From assembly GCA_964344565.1 (NCBI GenBank), contig CAYFNT010000020.1, forward strand, positions 5,272-69,271: DNA of 64,000 nucleotides. Direction: 5' to 3'. Every line of letters begins with the position of its first letter. The first letter of the stretch is position 1. The notes under the pieces are model-generated. The model ran no database searches. It had not been told where the DNA came from and saw only the letters and a list, made by a program, of their open reading frames with translations. Shown one piece after another: positions 1-8,053 of this stretch. This DNA is from JACNKJ01 sp964344565. GTDB taxonomy: Bacteria; Krumholzibacteriota; Krumholzibacteriia; JACNKJ01. The position numbers and the translations under genes are program-made.

Positions 1-240
1 TCGGCTCTCCATGACCTCGAAACCCGGATGATCCATGTGGCAGGTGAAGGCCACGGGGCGGCTCCTGCGTCCGGGATTCTTGTACTCCAGCAGCAGGTTG
101 CCGGCCCGGTCCTCCTTGATGCCCAGGCCGCGCTCCTCGGCTAGCCTGCGCACGCGGGCGCGGACGGCGTCCTCGTGGAAGGGAGCGGTGGGGAGGGGCA
201 GAATCTCGCGGAGCCAGAATTCCAGGTGCTTCGGGGACAT
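1..240 (-). CDS. Metallopeptidase-like protein (M42/M20/M28 type), N-terminal 80 residues
   Basis: This gene runs leftward off the window edge. It starts at the ATG whose complement is at 238-240, with an AAGGAG ribosome-binding site just upstream at about 246-251. The 80 visible residues contain a leader with PTAPFHED, then GNLLLEY, then a TCHMDHPGFEV segment that resembles the first metal-ligand region (AHxDxxGF) of M42/M20-type zinc aminopeptidases. Family membership is inferred from this N-terminal part only; the catalytic residues lie outside the window. It is transcribed away from the pyr operon, and the roughly 100 bases before it hold a repeat element. Confidence 0.6.
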   Translation of the reverse strand, partial: MSPKHLEFWLREILPLPTAPFHEDAVRARVRRLAEERGLGIKEDRAGNLLLEYKNPGRRSRPVAFTCHMDHPGFEVMESR

Positions 241-250
241 GGGCACTCCT

Positions 251-321
251 TAAGTCTCCAGTCTCGAGTCTCCAGTCTCGAATCTCCGGCTGGGGACTGG
301 TGACTGGAGACTGGTGACCCA
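251..321. repeat. Intergenic repeat with tandem and inverted parts
   Basis: A 14-base unit, AGTCTCCAGTCTCG, is repeated exactly in tandem at 253-266 and 267-280. It is followed at 293-321 by a 29-base segment that recurs at 19436-19464 with one mismatch. That segment contains GACTGGAGACT, the reverse complement of part of the tandem unit, so the region can fold on itself. It looks like a REP/MITE-like dispersed element and has no coding potential. Confidence 0.75.
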
Positions 322-338
322 AACTAGCTCCTTCACCC

Positions 339-367
339 TTGAAAGTCACGCCGTTCCTTACTAATAT
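339..367 (+). promoter_or_regulatory. Sigma-70-type promoter of the pyr operon
   Basis: TTGAAA at 339-344 and TAATAT at 362-367 are separated by exactly 17 bases, a near-consensus housekeeping promoter. Transcription would begin near 374, giving a leader of about 165 bases before pyrR. Confidence 0.8.
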
Positions 368-398
368 GGGTCCAGCCGGGAGCACCCGGCCCTTCACA

Positions 399-429
399 CC
401 TTTAAATCGATCCCGCGAGGTCGAAAAGG
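399..429 (+). promoter_or_regulatory. PyrR-binding (anti-antiterminator) hairpin
   Basis: Bases 409-422 (GATCCCGCGAGGTC) match 12 of 14 positions of the known Bacillus PyrR-binding RNA consensus ARUCCNGNGAGGYU. The site sits in a hairpin: CCTTT (399-403) pairs with AAAGG (425-429), TCGA (407-410) pairs with TCGA (421-424), and a purine-only bulge AAA (404-406) lies on the 5' side. A 5'-side purine bulge is a known feature of PyrR-binding loops. PyrR is encoded by the first gene of the operon. Confidence 0.75.
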
Positions 430-458
430 GAGGGACATGCAAAGCGCCGAAAGAGAAA

Positions 459-488
459 CCCAGTCCAAAAGGACTCGGGCTTTTTTTT
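459..488 (+). terminator. Intrinsic terminator/attenuator in the pyr leader
   Basis: CCCAGTCC (459-466), an AAAA loop, and GGACT-C-GGG (471-479, one bulged C) form an 8-bp stem followed by eight T residues at 481-488. It lies between the PyrR-binding hairpin and pyrR, the arrangement of a PyrR transcription attenuator. I did not find a convincing competing antiterminator fold by eye. Confidence 0.8.
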
Positions 489-537
489 GCCCTGATGCGG
501 CGCCGTCCCTCCCCCTGACGCGGGCGGGGGAGGCCTG

Positions 538-1107
538 ATGTCCACCGAGATCCTCAAGAAATTCACCCAGAAGGCCGTGCTCATGAGCCCCGAGAAGATG
601 GATCGGGCCCTCAAACGCATGAGCCACGAGATTCTCGAGCGCCACGAGAGCGCCGAGAACCTGGTCATCTTGGGCATCCGCCGGCGGGGCATTCCCATCG
701 CCGAGCGCATGGCCCGCTACCTGGCCGTCATCGAGGGCGGCGCCGAGATACCCACCGGCAGCATCGACATCGCCTTCTACCGCGACGATCTGGCGCAGAT
801 CGGTCCCCAGCCCCGAGTGGGCGAGACCATCATCCCCGGCGACATCGCGGGCAAGCACGTGATCCTCACCGACGACGTGCTCTTCACCGGCCGCACCGTG
901 CGCAGCGCCATGGACGCCATCATGGACTTCGGTCGCCCGGCCTCCATCCAGCTCGCGGTGCTCATCGACCGCGGCCATCGCGAACTACCCATCCGCGCCG
1001 ACTACGTGGGCAAGAACGTGCCCACCAGCGGACGCGAAGTCGTCAAAGTGAAACTGACCGAAATCGACGAGGCGGAAATCGTCCTGCTTGGGGAGATGAG
1101 CGAATGA
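538..1107 (+). CDS. pyrR: PyrR: pyrimidine operon attenuation regulator / uracil phosphoribosyltransferase
   Basis: This 189-residue protein has the type I phosphoribosyltransferase fold. The PRPP-binding loop TDDVLFTGRT is at residues 111-120, and the N-terminal LVILGIRRRGIPIA segment is typical of PyrR. In Bacillus, PyrR binds UMP-loaded to the mRNA leader and promotes termination; the matching leader hairpin and terminator are present just upstream, so the same role is inferred here. The start at 538 is supported by a G-rich GGGGGAGG site at about 525-533. The stop overlaps the pyrB start by four bases. The length is normal for the family (about 180). Confidence 0.95.
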   Translation: MSTEILKKFTQKAVLMSPEKMDRALKRMSHEILERHESAENLVILGIRRRGIPIAERMARYLAVIEGGAEIPTGSIDIAFYRDDLAQIGPQPRVGETIIPGDIAGKHVILTDDVLFTGRTVRSAMDAIMDFGRPASIQLAVLIDRGHRELPIRADYVGKNVPTSGREVVKVKLTEIDEAEIVLLGEMSE

Positions 1108-2084
1108 GCTTTGACCGAATGCATCTGCTCGATCTGGAAAGCCTCAGCCGCGATGAGATCCTGCACATCCTCGACACGGCCGAAAGCTTCCGAGAGATCA
1201 GCGAGCGCGAGATCAAGAAGGTGCCCACCCTCCGTGGCTTCACCGTGGTCAACCTCTTCTTCGAGGACAGCACGCGCACGCGCATCAGTTTCGAACTGGC
1301 CGAGAAGCGCCTCAGCGCCGACGTGGTGAACTTCAGCAAGTCCACGAGCAGCGTGAAGAAGGGCGAGAGCCTGCTGGACACGGTGGAGAACCTGCTGGCC
1401 ATGAAGATGGACATCATCGTCATGCGCCACGGCGCCAGCGGCGCGCCCCACTACCTCGCCGAGCGCGTGCCGGCCAGCGTGATCAACGCGGGCGACGGCA
1501 AGCACGAGCATCCCACCCAGGGCCTGCTCGACATGCTCACCATGCGCCACCACCTGGGCGACCTGGCGGGCCGCAAGGTGGTCATCGTGGGGGACATCCT
1601 CCACAGCCGCGTGGCGAGGAGCAACATCCACGGCCTCACCAAGCTGGGCGCCGAGGTGGTGCTCAGCGGACCGCCCACCTTCATGCCGCCCAAGCCCGAG
1701 AGCCTGGGCGTGAGCGTGGACTACGACATCGGCCGCGCGCTCAAGGGCGCCCACGTGGTCAACGTGCTGCGCGTGCAGAAGGAGCGCCAGGAGGGCGGGC
1801 TCATGCCGAGCATGCGCGCCTACGCCCGCGACTGGCAGGTGGGTCTGCAGCATCTCGAACTGCTGGCCGAGGGCGGCATCGTGATGCACCCGGGCCCCAT
1901 GAACCGCGGCGTGGAGATCGCGCAGGAAGTGGCCGACGGCCCCCGCTCGGTGATCCTCGAGCAGGTCACCAACGGACTCGCGGTGCGCATGGCGGTACTC
2001 TACCTGCTCAGCGAGGCCCGCAAGAAACTCGAGCGCGGACAGAGCGAAGAGAAATCCCTGGAGAAGAGCGAGGTCCTGGCGTGA
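1104..2084 (+). CDS. pyrB: Aspartate carbamoyltransferase catalytic subunit
   Basis: This cytosolic enzyme of 326 residues condenses carbamoyl phosphate with aspartate, the committed step of UMP synthesis. The carbamoyl-phosphate motif DSTRTRISFE is at residues 55-64, HPTQG lies in the region 136-140, and HPGPMNRGVE is near the C-terminus. It starts by an ATGA overlap with pyrR and ends by a GTGA overlap with pyrC. No pyrI regulatory subunit follows, so control is probably by PyrR attenuation rather than allosteric through PyrI. Confidence 0.96.
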   Translation: MSFDRMHLLDLESLSRDEILHILDTAESFREISEREIKKVPTLRGFTVVNLFFEDSTRTRISFELAEKRLSADVVNFSKSTSSVKKGESLLDTVENLLAMKMDIIVMRHGASGAPHYLAERVPASVINAGDGKHEHPTQGLLDMLTMRHHLGDLAGRKVVIVGDILHSRVARSNIHGLTKLGAEVVLSGPPTFMPPKPESLGVSVDYDIGRALKGAHVVNVLRVQKERQEGGLMPSMRAYARDWQVGLQHLELLAEGGIVMHPGPMNRGVEIAQEVADGPRSVILEQVTNGLAVRMAVLYLLSEARKKLERGQSEEKSLEKSEVLA

Positions 2085-3448
2085 AGGATTGGAACGAGAT
2101 CTGCGAGAACGGCGGCTTCTGGCTCGCGAACGTGAAGGTCGTCGATCCCGAGGCGGGACGCCTTTTCGAAGGCGCGGTCAGGATCGAGGACGGCAAGATC
2201 GCCGAGATCAGCGAGAGCGGCGCCGGCGAAGGCAGGGTCATCGACGGCGAGGGCCTGCACCTGGCCCCTGGACTCATCGACCTGCACGTGCATCTGCGCG
2301 AGCCGGGCTTCGAGGAGAAGGAAACGGTTCAGACCGGCGCCATGGCCGCCGCCCGCGGAGGCGTGACCACCATGTGCTCCATGCCCAACACCAACCCCAT
2401 CTGCGACGACGGATCCAAGGTGGCCTTCGTCCGCGCCCGCGCGCGGCAGGCCGGACTCTGCCGGGTGCTGCCCGTGGGAGCCATCACCCGCGGCGCCGAC
2501 GGCAAGCAGCTCGCCGACCTGGGCGAGATGCACGACGAGGGCGCCATCGCCTTCAGCGACGACGGCTGGCCCGTGGAGGACGCCGGCCTCATGCGCAAGG
2601 CCATGGACCTGAGCCGCGCCTGGGATCTGCTCATCATGAGCCACTCCGAAGAGGCGAGCCTCAGCAAGGGCGGACAGATGCACGAGGGCTCGGTCTCGGC
2701 CAAGCTGGGACTGGAGGGCATCCCCCGCGAGAGCGAGGAGATCGCCGTGGAGCGCGAGGTGCGCCTGGCCAAGATGACCGGAGCGAGGCTCCACATCTGC
2801 CACGTGAGCAGCGGCGGCAGCGTGGAGATCATCCGCCGGGCGAAGGCCGAGGGCCTGCGCGTGACCGGCGAGACGACGCCCCACTATCTTCTTCTGGACC
2901 ACGGCGACGTGACGACCTATGACTCCCACAAGAAGATGAATCCGCCCCTGCGCGAGAAGAGCGATCAGGAGGCTCTGGTGGCAGGGCTCCTCGACGGGAC
3001 CCTGGACGCCGTGGCCACCGACCACGCTCCCCACACCGAGATCGAGAAGAATGTCGAGTTTGCCTACGCGCCCTTCGGCGTGACGGGCCTGGAGACCAGC
3101 CTGTCGGCGGTGATCACCCGCCTGGTGGAGCCCGGGCTCATCGACCTGCCCGCCGCGGTGGCGCTCATGACCTCGAAGCCCGCGGGCGTCATCGGCGTGG
3201 AGCAGGGACGCATGACTGTCGGCGCGCCGGCGGATCTGGTACTCTTCGATCCCGCCGAACGCTGGACCGTCCGCGGTGAGGAGACCGCCTCGCGCTCGGA
3301 CAACACGCCCTTCGAGGGCATGCAGCTCACGGGCCGCGTGCGGGCCACCTTCCTGGCCGGCCGCCCCGTGTTCCGCCGCTACGAAGAGGATGGAGAAAGC
3401 CATGAGAGCTTCACTCCGAACCTGGCCAAGGAAGCCGCGATCGCGTAG
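2081..3448 (+). CDS. pyrC: Dihydroorotase, class I
   Basis: This 455-residue amidohydrolase closes carbamoyl aspartate to dihydroorotate. Zinc-binding DLHVHLREPG is at residues 67-76, MPNTNP at 101-106, and ATDHAPH at 312-318. The AFSDDG segment at 157-162 suits class I enzymes, in which Asp replaces the carboxylated lysine of class II. The GTG start at 2081 overlaps the pyrB stop (GTGA). The overlap and matching codon use argue for translational coupling. Confidence 0.95.
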   Translation: MKDWNEICENGGFWLANVKVVDPEAGRLFEGAVRIEDGKIAEISESGAGEGRVIDGEGLHLAPGLIDLHVHLREPGFEEKETVQTGAMAAARGGVTTMCSMPNTNPICDDGSKVAFVRARARQAGLCRVLPVGAITRGADGKQLADLGEMHDEGAIAFSDDGWPVEDAGLMRKAMDLSRAWDLLIMSHSEEASLSKGGQMHEGSVSAKLGLEGIPRESEEIAVEREVRLAKMTGARLHICHVSSGGSVEIIRRAKAEGLRVTGETTPHYLLLDHGDVTTYDSHKKMNPPLREKSDQEALVAGLLDGTLDAVATDHAPHTEIEKNVEFAYAPFGVTGLETSLSAVITRLVEPGLIDLPAAVALMTSKPAGVIGVEQGRMTVGAPADLVLFDPAERWTVRGEETASRSDNTPFEGMQLTGRVRATFLAGRPVFRRYEEDGESHESFTPNLAKEAAIA

Positions 3449-3458
3449 CTCCAGGTTC

Positions 3459-4847
3459 ATGTTCTCAGTCCAAGTTCCGAGAGCGCGCCAATGGTTGGCG
3501 CTGCTATCGTTGATGCTGCTCGTCGGCGCGCTCACGGACTGCGCGTATTTCAATACCTACACCAACGCGAAGAAGGCCTGTCGCGAGGCGGAAAACATGC
3601 CCCTGGACTCCCAGGGCAAGCTCTCGCCCCAGGCCCGTCGCAGCTACGACGTCTGCGTCACCAAGTGCCAGAAGCTCCTGGATGAGTTTCCCGACAGCAA
3701 GTGGGTGGACGACGCGCTATTCCTCATGAGCAAGTCCTACTTCCGCAGGCAGGAGTATGGACGCTGCCTCTCTCGCCTGGACGAGTTGAACGATCGCTTC
3801 CCCGATCATCCCTTCGAGGAGGAGGCCCTCTTCCTGCGCGGAGTGGCGCATCTCGAACGGGAAGAGGAGAGCCGAGCCATCGCGGTGCTGGCGAAACTGG
3901 CGGAGAACTACCCCGAATCGGAGCACCTCGCCGAGGCCATCTACCGCAGCGCCGAGGCCGAGTATCAGCTGGGCAACTGGGACGGGGCCCTCGAGGGCTT
4001 CGCGTCCCTGCTCGACCGTTTCGAGCGCAGCGATTGGAACGACGAGGCCCGGCTCAAGCGCGGGCGCATCCACGTGGACCGCGAGGACTACGAGAGCGCC
4101 GTGAGCGAATTCGAGATGCTTTCGCAGACCGCCCGCAAGCGCGGCCTGGCCTTCGACGGACAGATGCAGATGGTGGAGTCGCTGCTCGAACTGCGTCGTC
4201 TGGATGAAGCTCACGAAGAGCTCGACGACATGGAGCCCGTGGCCGAGAACTTCCAGAAGCGCGCGCAGGTGCTGCTGCTTCGGGCCCTGGCCTACGAGAA
4301 GGAGCAGCGCCTGGACGAGGCCCTGCTGCTCCTCGAGGACGTGGCCGCCGAGTTCAAGAACCAGGCCTTCGCCGCCGAGGCCTGGTATCGCATCGGCCTG
4401 ATCCGGCAGATCCACCAGGACGATCCAGACGGCGCGCTGGAGGCCTTCGGCAAGGCGGTCACCGAAGGCGGTCGCGGCGTCTACCGCGATCTGGCCAGCG
4501 ATCGGAAACAGGTTCTGGAAGACTTCATGCTGGCCCAGGAGAGCGCCAGCAGCGCCGAGGGCGACAGTTCCCTGGCCGAGGCCCAGTTCCGTCTCGCGGA
4601 GAACCAGTTCCTGAGCCTCGAAGATCCGGAAGCCGCCCTGGAGGTCTACGGCAGCGTGCTCGCGGATTATCCCGAAAGCGATTGGGCGCCTCGGGCGGCC
4701 TACGCGCTCTGTTACATCCACCGATACAGTCTGGCCGACACCAGCGCCGCCCTGGCCGCCGCCACGCGCCTGCTGGCCGACTATCCCGACAGCGATGCGG
4801 CGAAGTGGGTCGTGAACTGGTCCTCGGAACTGGGAGGAAGGCCTTGA
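3459..4847 (+). CDS. TPR-repeat lipoprotein (BamD/YbgF-like) embedded in the pyr operon
   Basis: This protein of about 462 residues begins with a hydrophobic signal segment (residues 12-25) ending in Leu-Thr-Asp-Cys28, a lipobox-like site with an unusual Asp at -1. The rest is helical TPR-like repeats with recurring patterns such as FPDHPFEEEALF and YPESEHLAEAIY, like YfiO/BamD-family outer-membrane lipoproteins. The opening CAYFNTYTNAKKA resembles a lipoprotein start common in FCB-type bacteria. The ATG at 3459 is chosen because it gives a complete signal peptide; earlier in-frame starts lie inside pyrC. The stop overlaps the TTG of pyrK. A role in envelope assembly is inference; nothing ties it to pyrimidine synthesis except co-transcription. 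Confidence 0.8.
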   Translation: MFSVQVPRARQWLALLSLMLLVGALTDCAYFNTYTNAKKACREAENMPLDSQGKLSPQARRSYDVCVTKCQKLLDEFPDSKWVDDALFLMSKSYFRRQEYGRCLSRLDELNDRFPDHPFEEEALFLRGVAHLEREEESRAIAVLAKLAENYPESEHLAEAIYRSAEAEYQLGNWDGALEGFASLLDRFERSDWNDEARLKRGRIHVDREDYESAVSEFEMLSQTARKRGLAFDGQMQMVESLLELRRLDEAHEELDDMEPVAENFQKRAQVLLLRALAYEKEQRLDEALLLLEDVAAEFKNQAFAAEAWYRIGLIRQIHQDDPDGALEAFGKAVTEGGRGVYRDLASDRKQVLEDFMLAQESASSAEGDSSLAEAQFRLAENQFLSLEDPEAALEVYGSVLADYPESDWAPRAAYALCYIHRYSLADTSAALAAATRLLADYPDSDAAKWVVNWSSELGGRP

Positions 4848-5674
4848 GCGCAGATCTCTCCGCGGCCTACGCAGGTGGCCGCGTGCTTTCGGTCCGGCGC
4901 GACGGCCTCTATCATCATCTTTCCATCGATGCGCCCGGCCTCGTGATCTCCGAGCCCGGCGCATTTTTCATGATCGGTCTCGGCGAGGCCGATGCGCCGC
5001 CGGTCGATCCCCTGCTCATGCGCCCCATGAGCGTGCTGGATCACGAGGGCGGTCGATTGGATATCCTCTTCAAGAAGGTGGGGCGCGGCACCGAGCTGCT
5101 GGCCGCCGCCGAAGAGGGCGAGGCGATTCGCCTTTTGGGTCCCCTGGGCAAGACTTTCACCTGTGCGGCCGATCCCTCGCCGGTGCTCGTGGGAGGCGGT
5201 GCCGGCGTGCCGCCCCTCTGTTTCCTCTCGCGGCGACTCAGCGCGGAGGGCATCGACCATCGAGTACTCTTCGGCTTCAATACTGCCGCCGACATTCCCC
5301 GCGCCGCGCTCTCGAAGCTCGCGGTCGACGCCGAGCTCTTTACTATGGACGGCAGCGCGGGCGAAAAAGGTCATCCCGTGGCCGCGCTGGAAGGCGAAAG
5401 GCCCGACGGGCGCATCCAGGCCTGCGGTCCCCACGCCATGCTCGATGCGTTGAAGAAGGTACGCCGATCGGGCGAGCCCATGGAACTGAGCCTCGAGGAG
5501 CGTATGGCCTGCGGCATGGGCTTCTGTCGCGGATGCGTGACGCCGGTGAAGGACGGCGCGGACTGGCGCTACGCCACGGTCTGCCGCCAGGGACCCGTCT
5601 TCGACGCCGACCAGCTCGCGGAAGTGAACGCGGCCGGCGAGGTCTGCCTCACGGGGGAGGACGCCCATGGCTGA
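4844..5674 (+). CDS. pyrK: Dihydroorotate dehydrogenase electron-transfer subunit
   Basis: This 276-residue protein passes electrons from the PyrD FMN to NAD+ through FAD and a [2Fe-2S] cluster. FAD-binding RPMSV is at residues 60-64, a glycine-rich VGGGAGVPP nucleotide-binding loop lies at about 107-115, and the cluster ligands are Cys223, Cys228, Cys231 and Cys247 (C-x4-C-x2-C-x15-C). Translation probably starts at TTG 4844, which overlaps the upstream stop (TTGA) and has GGGAGGAAGG just before it. The stop overlaps the pyrD start by eight bases, fitting a PyrD-PyrK complex. Confidence 0.93.
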   Translation: MSADLSAAYAGGRVLSVRRDGLYHHLSIDAPGLVISEPGAFFMIGLGEADAPPVDPLLMRPMSVLDHEGGRLDILFKKVGRGTELLAAAEEGEAIRLLGPLGKTFTCAADPSPVLVGGGAGVPPLCFLSRRLSAEGIDHRVLFGFNTAADIPRAALSKLAVDAELFTMDGSAGEKGHPVAALEGERPDGRIQACGPHAMLDALKKVRRSGEPMELSLEERMACGMGFCRGCVTPVKDGADWRYATVCRQGPVFDADQLAEVNAAGEVCLTGEDAHG

Positions 5675-6584
5675 TCTGTCCGTCCACGCCGGCGGCCTCG
5701 CGCTCAAGAATCCGCTGCTCGCCGCCTCGGGATGCTTCGGCTACGGCCTCGAGGCCGATCCGGTGATTCCGCCCTCGCTCTTCGGCGGCATCGTCACCAA
5801 GACCATCACCCCGGCGCCGCGGAAGGGCAATCCCGTGCCGCGTCTGGCCGAGACGCCCGCGGGCATGCTCAATTCCATCGGCTTGGAGAACGTGGGCCTC
5901 GAAGCCTTCATCGCCGAGAAGCTGCCGGCCCTCGAGGGCGCGGACACGAAGATCGTGGTTTCGGTCTCGGCGGGTTCGGCCGCCGAGTTCGCCGAGATGG
6001 CGGCGCGGCTCGGGGAGCAACCGCGGGCGGACGCTCTGGAATTGAACCTGAGTTGTCCCAACGTGGCCGAGCACGGACGCAACTTCGCCACGGATCCCGC
6101 GGCCGTGCGCGAGATCGGTGAGGCCGTCCGGCCCGTATTTTCCCGGCCCGTCTGGATCAAGCTCAGCCCGAATGTCACCGACATCAGCGTGGTGGCCCGC
6201 GCGGCCAACGACGCGGGAGCGGACGCCGTCACCGCCATCAACACGCTCCTGGGCATGGACATCGACCTCGCCACCGGACGCAGCCCCTTCGCCATGAACA
6301 CGGCGGGGCTTTCGGGACCGGCCATCTTCCCCGTGGCCCTGGCCGCGGTGTGGCGCATCGCCAGGGGTGAGGACATTCCCACCATCGCGGTGGGGGGCGC
6401 GAGCGGCACGAACGACGTTCTCAAGTTCATCGCCGCCGGCGCGGAGGCCGTGCAGCTGGGCACGGTGCTCTTCTCCGATCCGGGATCGGCCGCACGCATC
6501 CTGGATGAATTGATCGAGCATCTCGACTCGCGAGGGCTGGCCGACCTTGCCGCCCTGCGCGAAAGCTGGAAGGAGACGGCATGA
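5667..6584 (+). CDS. pyrD: Dihydroorotate dehydrogenase, class 1B catalytic subunit
   Basis: This 305-residue FMN TIM-barrel enzyme oxidises dihydroorotate to orotate. NLSCPNV at residues 127-133 supplies Cys130 as the catalytic base, typical of class 1 enzymes. KLSPNVTDI (165-173) and a C-terminal GGASGTNDV phosphate-binding loop are also present. The adjacent pyrK makes it class 1B (NAD+-linked) rather than fumarate- or quinone-linked. The ATG at 5667 overlaps the pyrK end, and the stop overlaps pyrF by ATGA. Confidence 0.95.
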   Translation: MADLSVHAGGLALKNPLLAASGCFGYGLEADPVIPPSLFGGIVTKTITPAPRKGNPVPRLAETPAGMLNSIGLENVGLEAFIAEKLPALEGADTKIVVSVSAGSAAEFAEMAARLGEQPRADALELNLSCPNVAEHGRNFATDPAAVREIGEAVRPVFSRPVWIKLSPNVTDISVVARAANDAGADAVTAINTLLGMDIDLATGRSPFAMNTAGLSGPAIFPVALAAVWRIARGEDIPTIAVGGASGTNDVLKFIAAGAEAVQLGTVLFSDPGSAARILDELIEHLDSRGLADLAALRESWKETA

Positions 6585-7285
6585 GTGCCGCGTCCCGACT
6601 CTATGTGGCCCTCGACTTTCCCGACGGCAATGCCGCCCGCGCCATGGCTGAACAGCTTGCGCCTTTGGGTGTGGGACTCAAGCTCGGCTTGCAGCTGTTC
6701 ACCGCGGAGGGACCGGAACTTGCGCGCGAACTGGCGACGAAATCCGATCTCTTCCTGGACCTCAAGTTCCACGACATCCCCAACACCGTGGCCGGCGCGG
6801 TCACGAGCGTGGCCGGGTTGGGGGCCGCCGTGACGAACATCCACCTGAGCGGCGGCGAAGCCATGTGTCGCGCGGCGGTCGAAGCCCGGGACGCGGCGGG
6901 CTCGAACATGAAGCTCATCGGCGTCACCGTGCTCACCAGCCTGGGCGACGAGGATCTCGGCGAGGTCTGGGGCGCGAAGCTGGAGGCGAGCGAGAGCGCT
7001 CGGCGCTTGGCCGTGCTCGCGCGGATGTGGGGGCTGGACGGCGTGGTGGCCTCGGCCCGCGAGGCCGGCGCCATTCGCGAGGCCTGCGGCGAGGATTTCC
7101 TCATCGTCACGCCGGGTATCCGGCCGGCGGGTGCGGAGGTGGGCGATCAGAAGCGAGTGCTCACCCCCGGCAAGGCATTGGCCGGCGGTTCCAGCCACCT
7201 GGTGGTGGGACGTCCCGTGACGAAGGCCGAGGATCCCGCGGTCGCCTGCCGCGCCATTCTCGACGAAATGCAAGTGGCACCCTGA
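6581..7285 (+). CDS. pyrF: Orotidine 5'-phosphate decarboxylase
   Basis: This 234-residue enzyme makes UMP from OMP. The signature DLKFHDIPNTV at residues 60-70 provides the Asp-Lys-Asp catalytic set (D60, K62, D65). VTPGIRP, in the region before the phosphate-binding loop, and VVGRPVTKAEDP complete the family pattern. It starts by an ATGA overlap with pyrD and is followed 11 bases later by pyrE. Confidence 0.96.
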   Translation: MSAASRLYVALDFPDGNAARAMAEQLAPLGVGLKLGLQLFTAEGPELARELATKSDLFLDLKFHDIPNTVAGAVTSVAGLGAAVTNIHLSGGEAMCRAAVEARDAAGSNMKLIGVTVLTSLGDEDLGEVWGAKLEASESARRLAVLARMWGLDGVVASAREAGAIREACGEDFLIVTPGIRPAGAEVGDQKRVLTPGKALAGGSSHLVVGRPVTKAEDPAVACRAILDEMQVAP

Positions 7286-7296
7286 AACGAGGAACC

Positions 7297-7869
7297 ATGA
7301 AGCGCGAATTCCTGCTCGACGCCTTTCGCGAAACCGGCGGAATGCTCGAAGGACACTTCCAGCTCACCAGCGGATTGCACAGCGATCAATACTTCCAGTG
7401 CGCGCGGCTGCTGGCCCATCCGAAGCACGCGGCCGCCTGCGGCGAGGCCATCGCGGCGAAGATGCCCGCGGGCGCGACCCACGTGATCAGCCCGGCCATG
7501 GGTGGGCTGATCATCGGGCACGAGGTCGCCCGCGCTCTCGGCGTGCCCTTCCTCTTCACCGAACGCGTGGACGGCGTCATGACCCTGCGCCGCTTCGATT
7601 TTCCCGAAGGCTGCCGCGCGGTCGTGGTCGAAGACGTGATCACCAGCGGCGGTTCGCTGCTCGAAGTGGCCGATCTGATCCGCGCCGCCGGCGGCGAGGT
7701 GCTGGCCTGCGCCACGGTGGTGGATCGCAGCGGCGACCGTGAGGTCGACTTCGGCGCGCCCTTCCATTCGCTGCTGAAGGTGGAAGTGAAGACCTGGGAT
7801 CCGGCCGACTGTCCGCTCTGCGCGGAAGGAGGACAGGCCGTGAAGCCGGGGAGCCGGCATCTGGGCTGA
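7297..7869 (+). CDS. pyrE: Orotate phosphoribosyltransferase
   Basis: This 190-residue enzyme adds ribose phosphate from PRPP to orotate. The PRPP loop VVVEDVITSGGS lies at about residues 109-120. TSGLHSDQY near the N-terminus and a C-terminal CPLCAEG...VKPGSR tail match the longer type found outside enterobacteria. The ATG at 7297 has an ACGAGGA site six bases upstream. It is the last gene of the pyr operon; carAB is not in the window. Confidence 0.94.
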   Translation: MKREFLLDAFRETGGMLEGHFQLTSGLHSDQYFQCARLLAHPKHAAACGEAIAAKMPAGATHVISPAMGGLIIGHEVARALGVPFLFTERVDGVMTLRRFDFPEGCRAVVVEDVITSGGSLLEVADLIRAAGGEVLACATVVDRSGDREVDFGAPFHSLLKVEVKTWDPADCPLCAEGGQAVKPGSRHLG

Positions 7870-7881
7870 ACCGGGGAAGTC

Positions 7882-7899
7882 GTCCACCCGGGTGGACTC
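7882..7899. repeat. 18-bp palindromic word, copy 1
   Basis: GTCCACCCGGGTGGACTC contains a perfect 16-bp palindrome (7882-7897) 13 bases after the pyrE stop. The same 18-mer occurs in reverse orientation inside the HNH gene (8654-8671) and again at 62644-62661. It could fold into a 6-bp hairpin followed by a T-rich stretch, so a 3'-end function is also possible. Confidence 0.8.
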
Positions 7900-7967
7900 T
7901 GGTTTTCGGCCGGCAAGAACCGTGCCGCCGATAGTGCTTAACTTGTTGAAATGATTATACTTAGCCC

Positions 7968-7996
7968 TTGATTTGCCAGGGATGTTTTGCTATATT
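7968..7996 (+). promoter_or_regulatory. Promoter of the HNH gene
   Basis: TTGATT (7968-7973) and TATATT (7991-7996) are spaced by 17 bases in a locally AT-rich stretch. The expected start of transcription is near 8003, about 50 bases before the ATG. Confidence 0.65.
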
Positions 7997-8053
7997 GCTT
8001 CTACTCTCCCCGCTCTCTTCTCCTCCCGGAGACGCTAAAACCTGGAGTGGGAA

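Noticed and set aside
7882..7899. Palindrome after pyrE as simply the pyr operon terminator
   Set aside because: It can fold and is followed by CTGGTTTT, but an identical word inside a coding region and at 62644 without T residues makes a pure terminator role unlikely.
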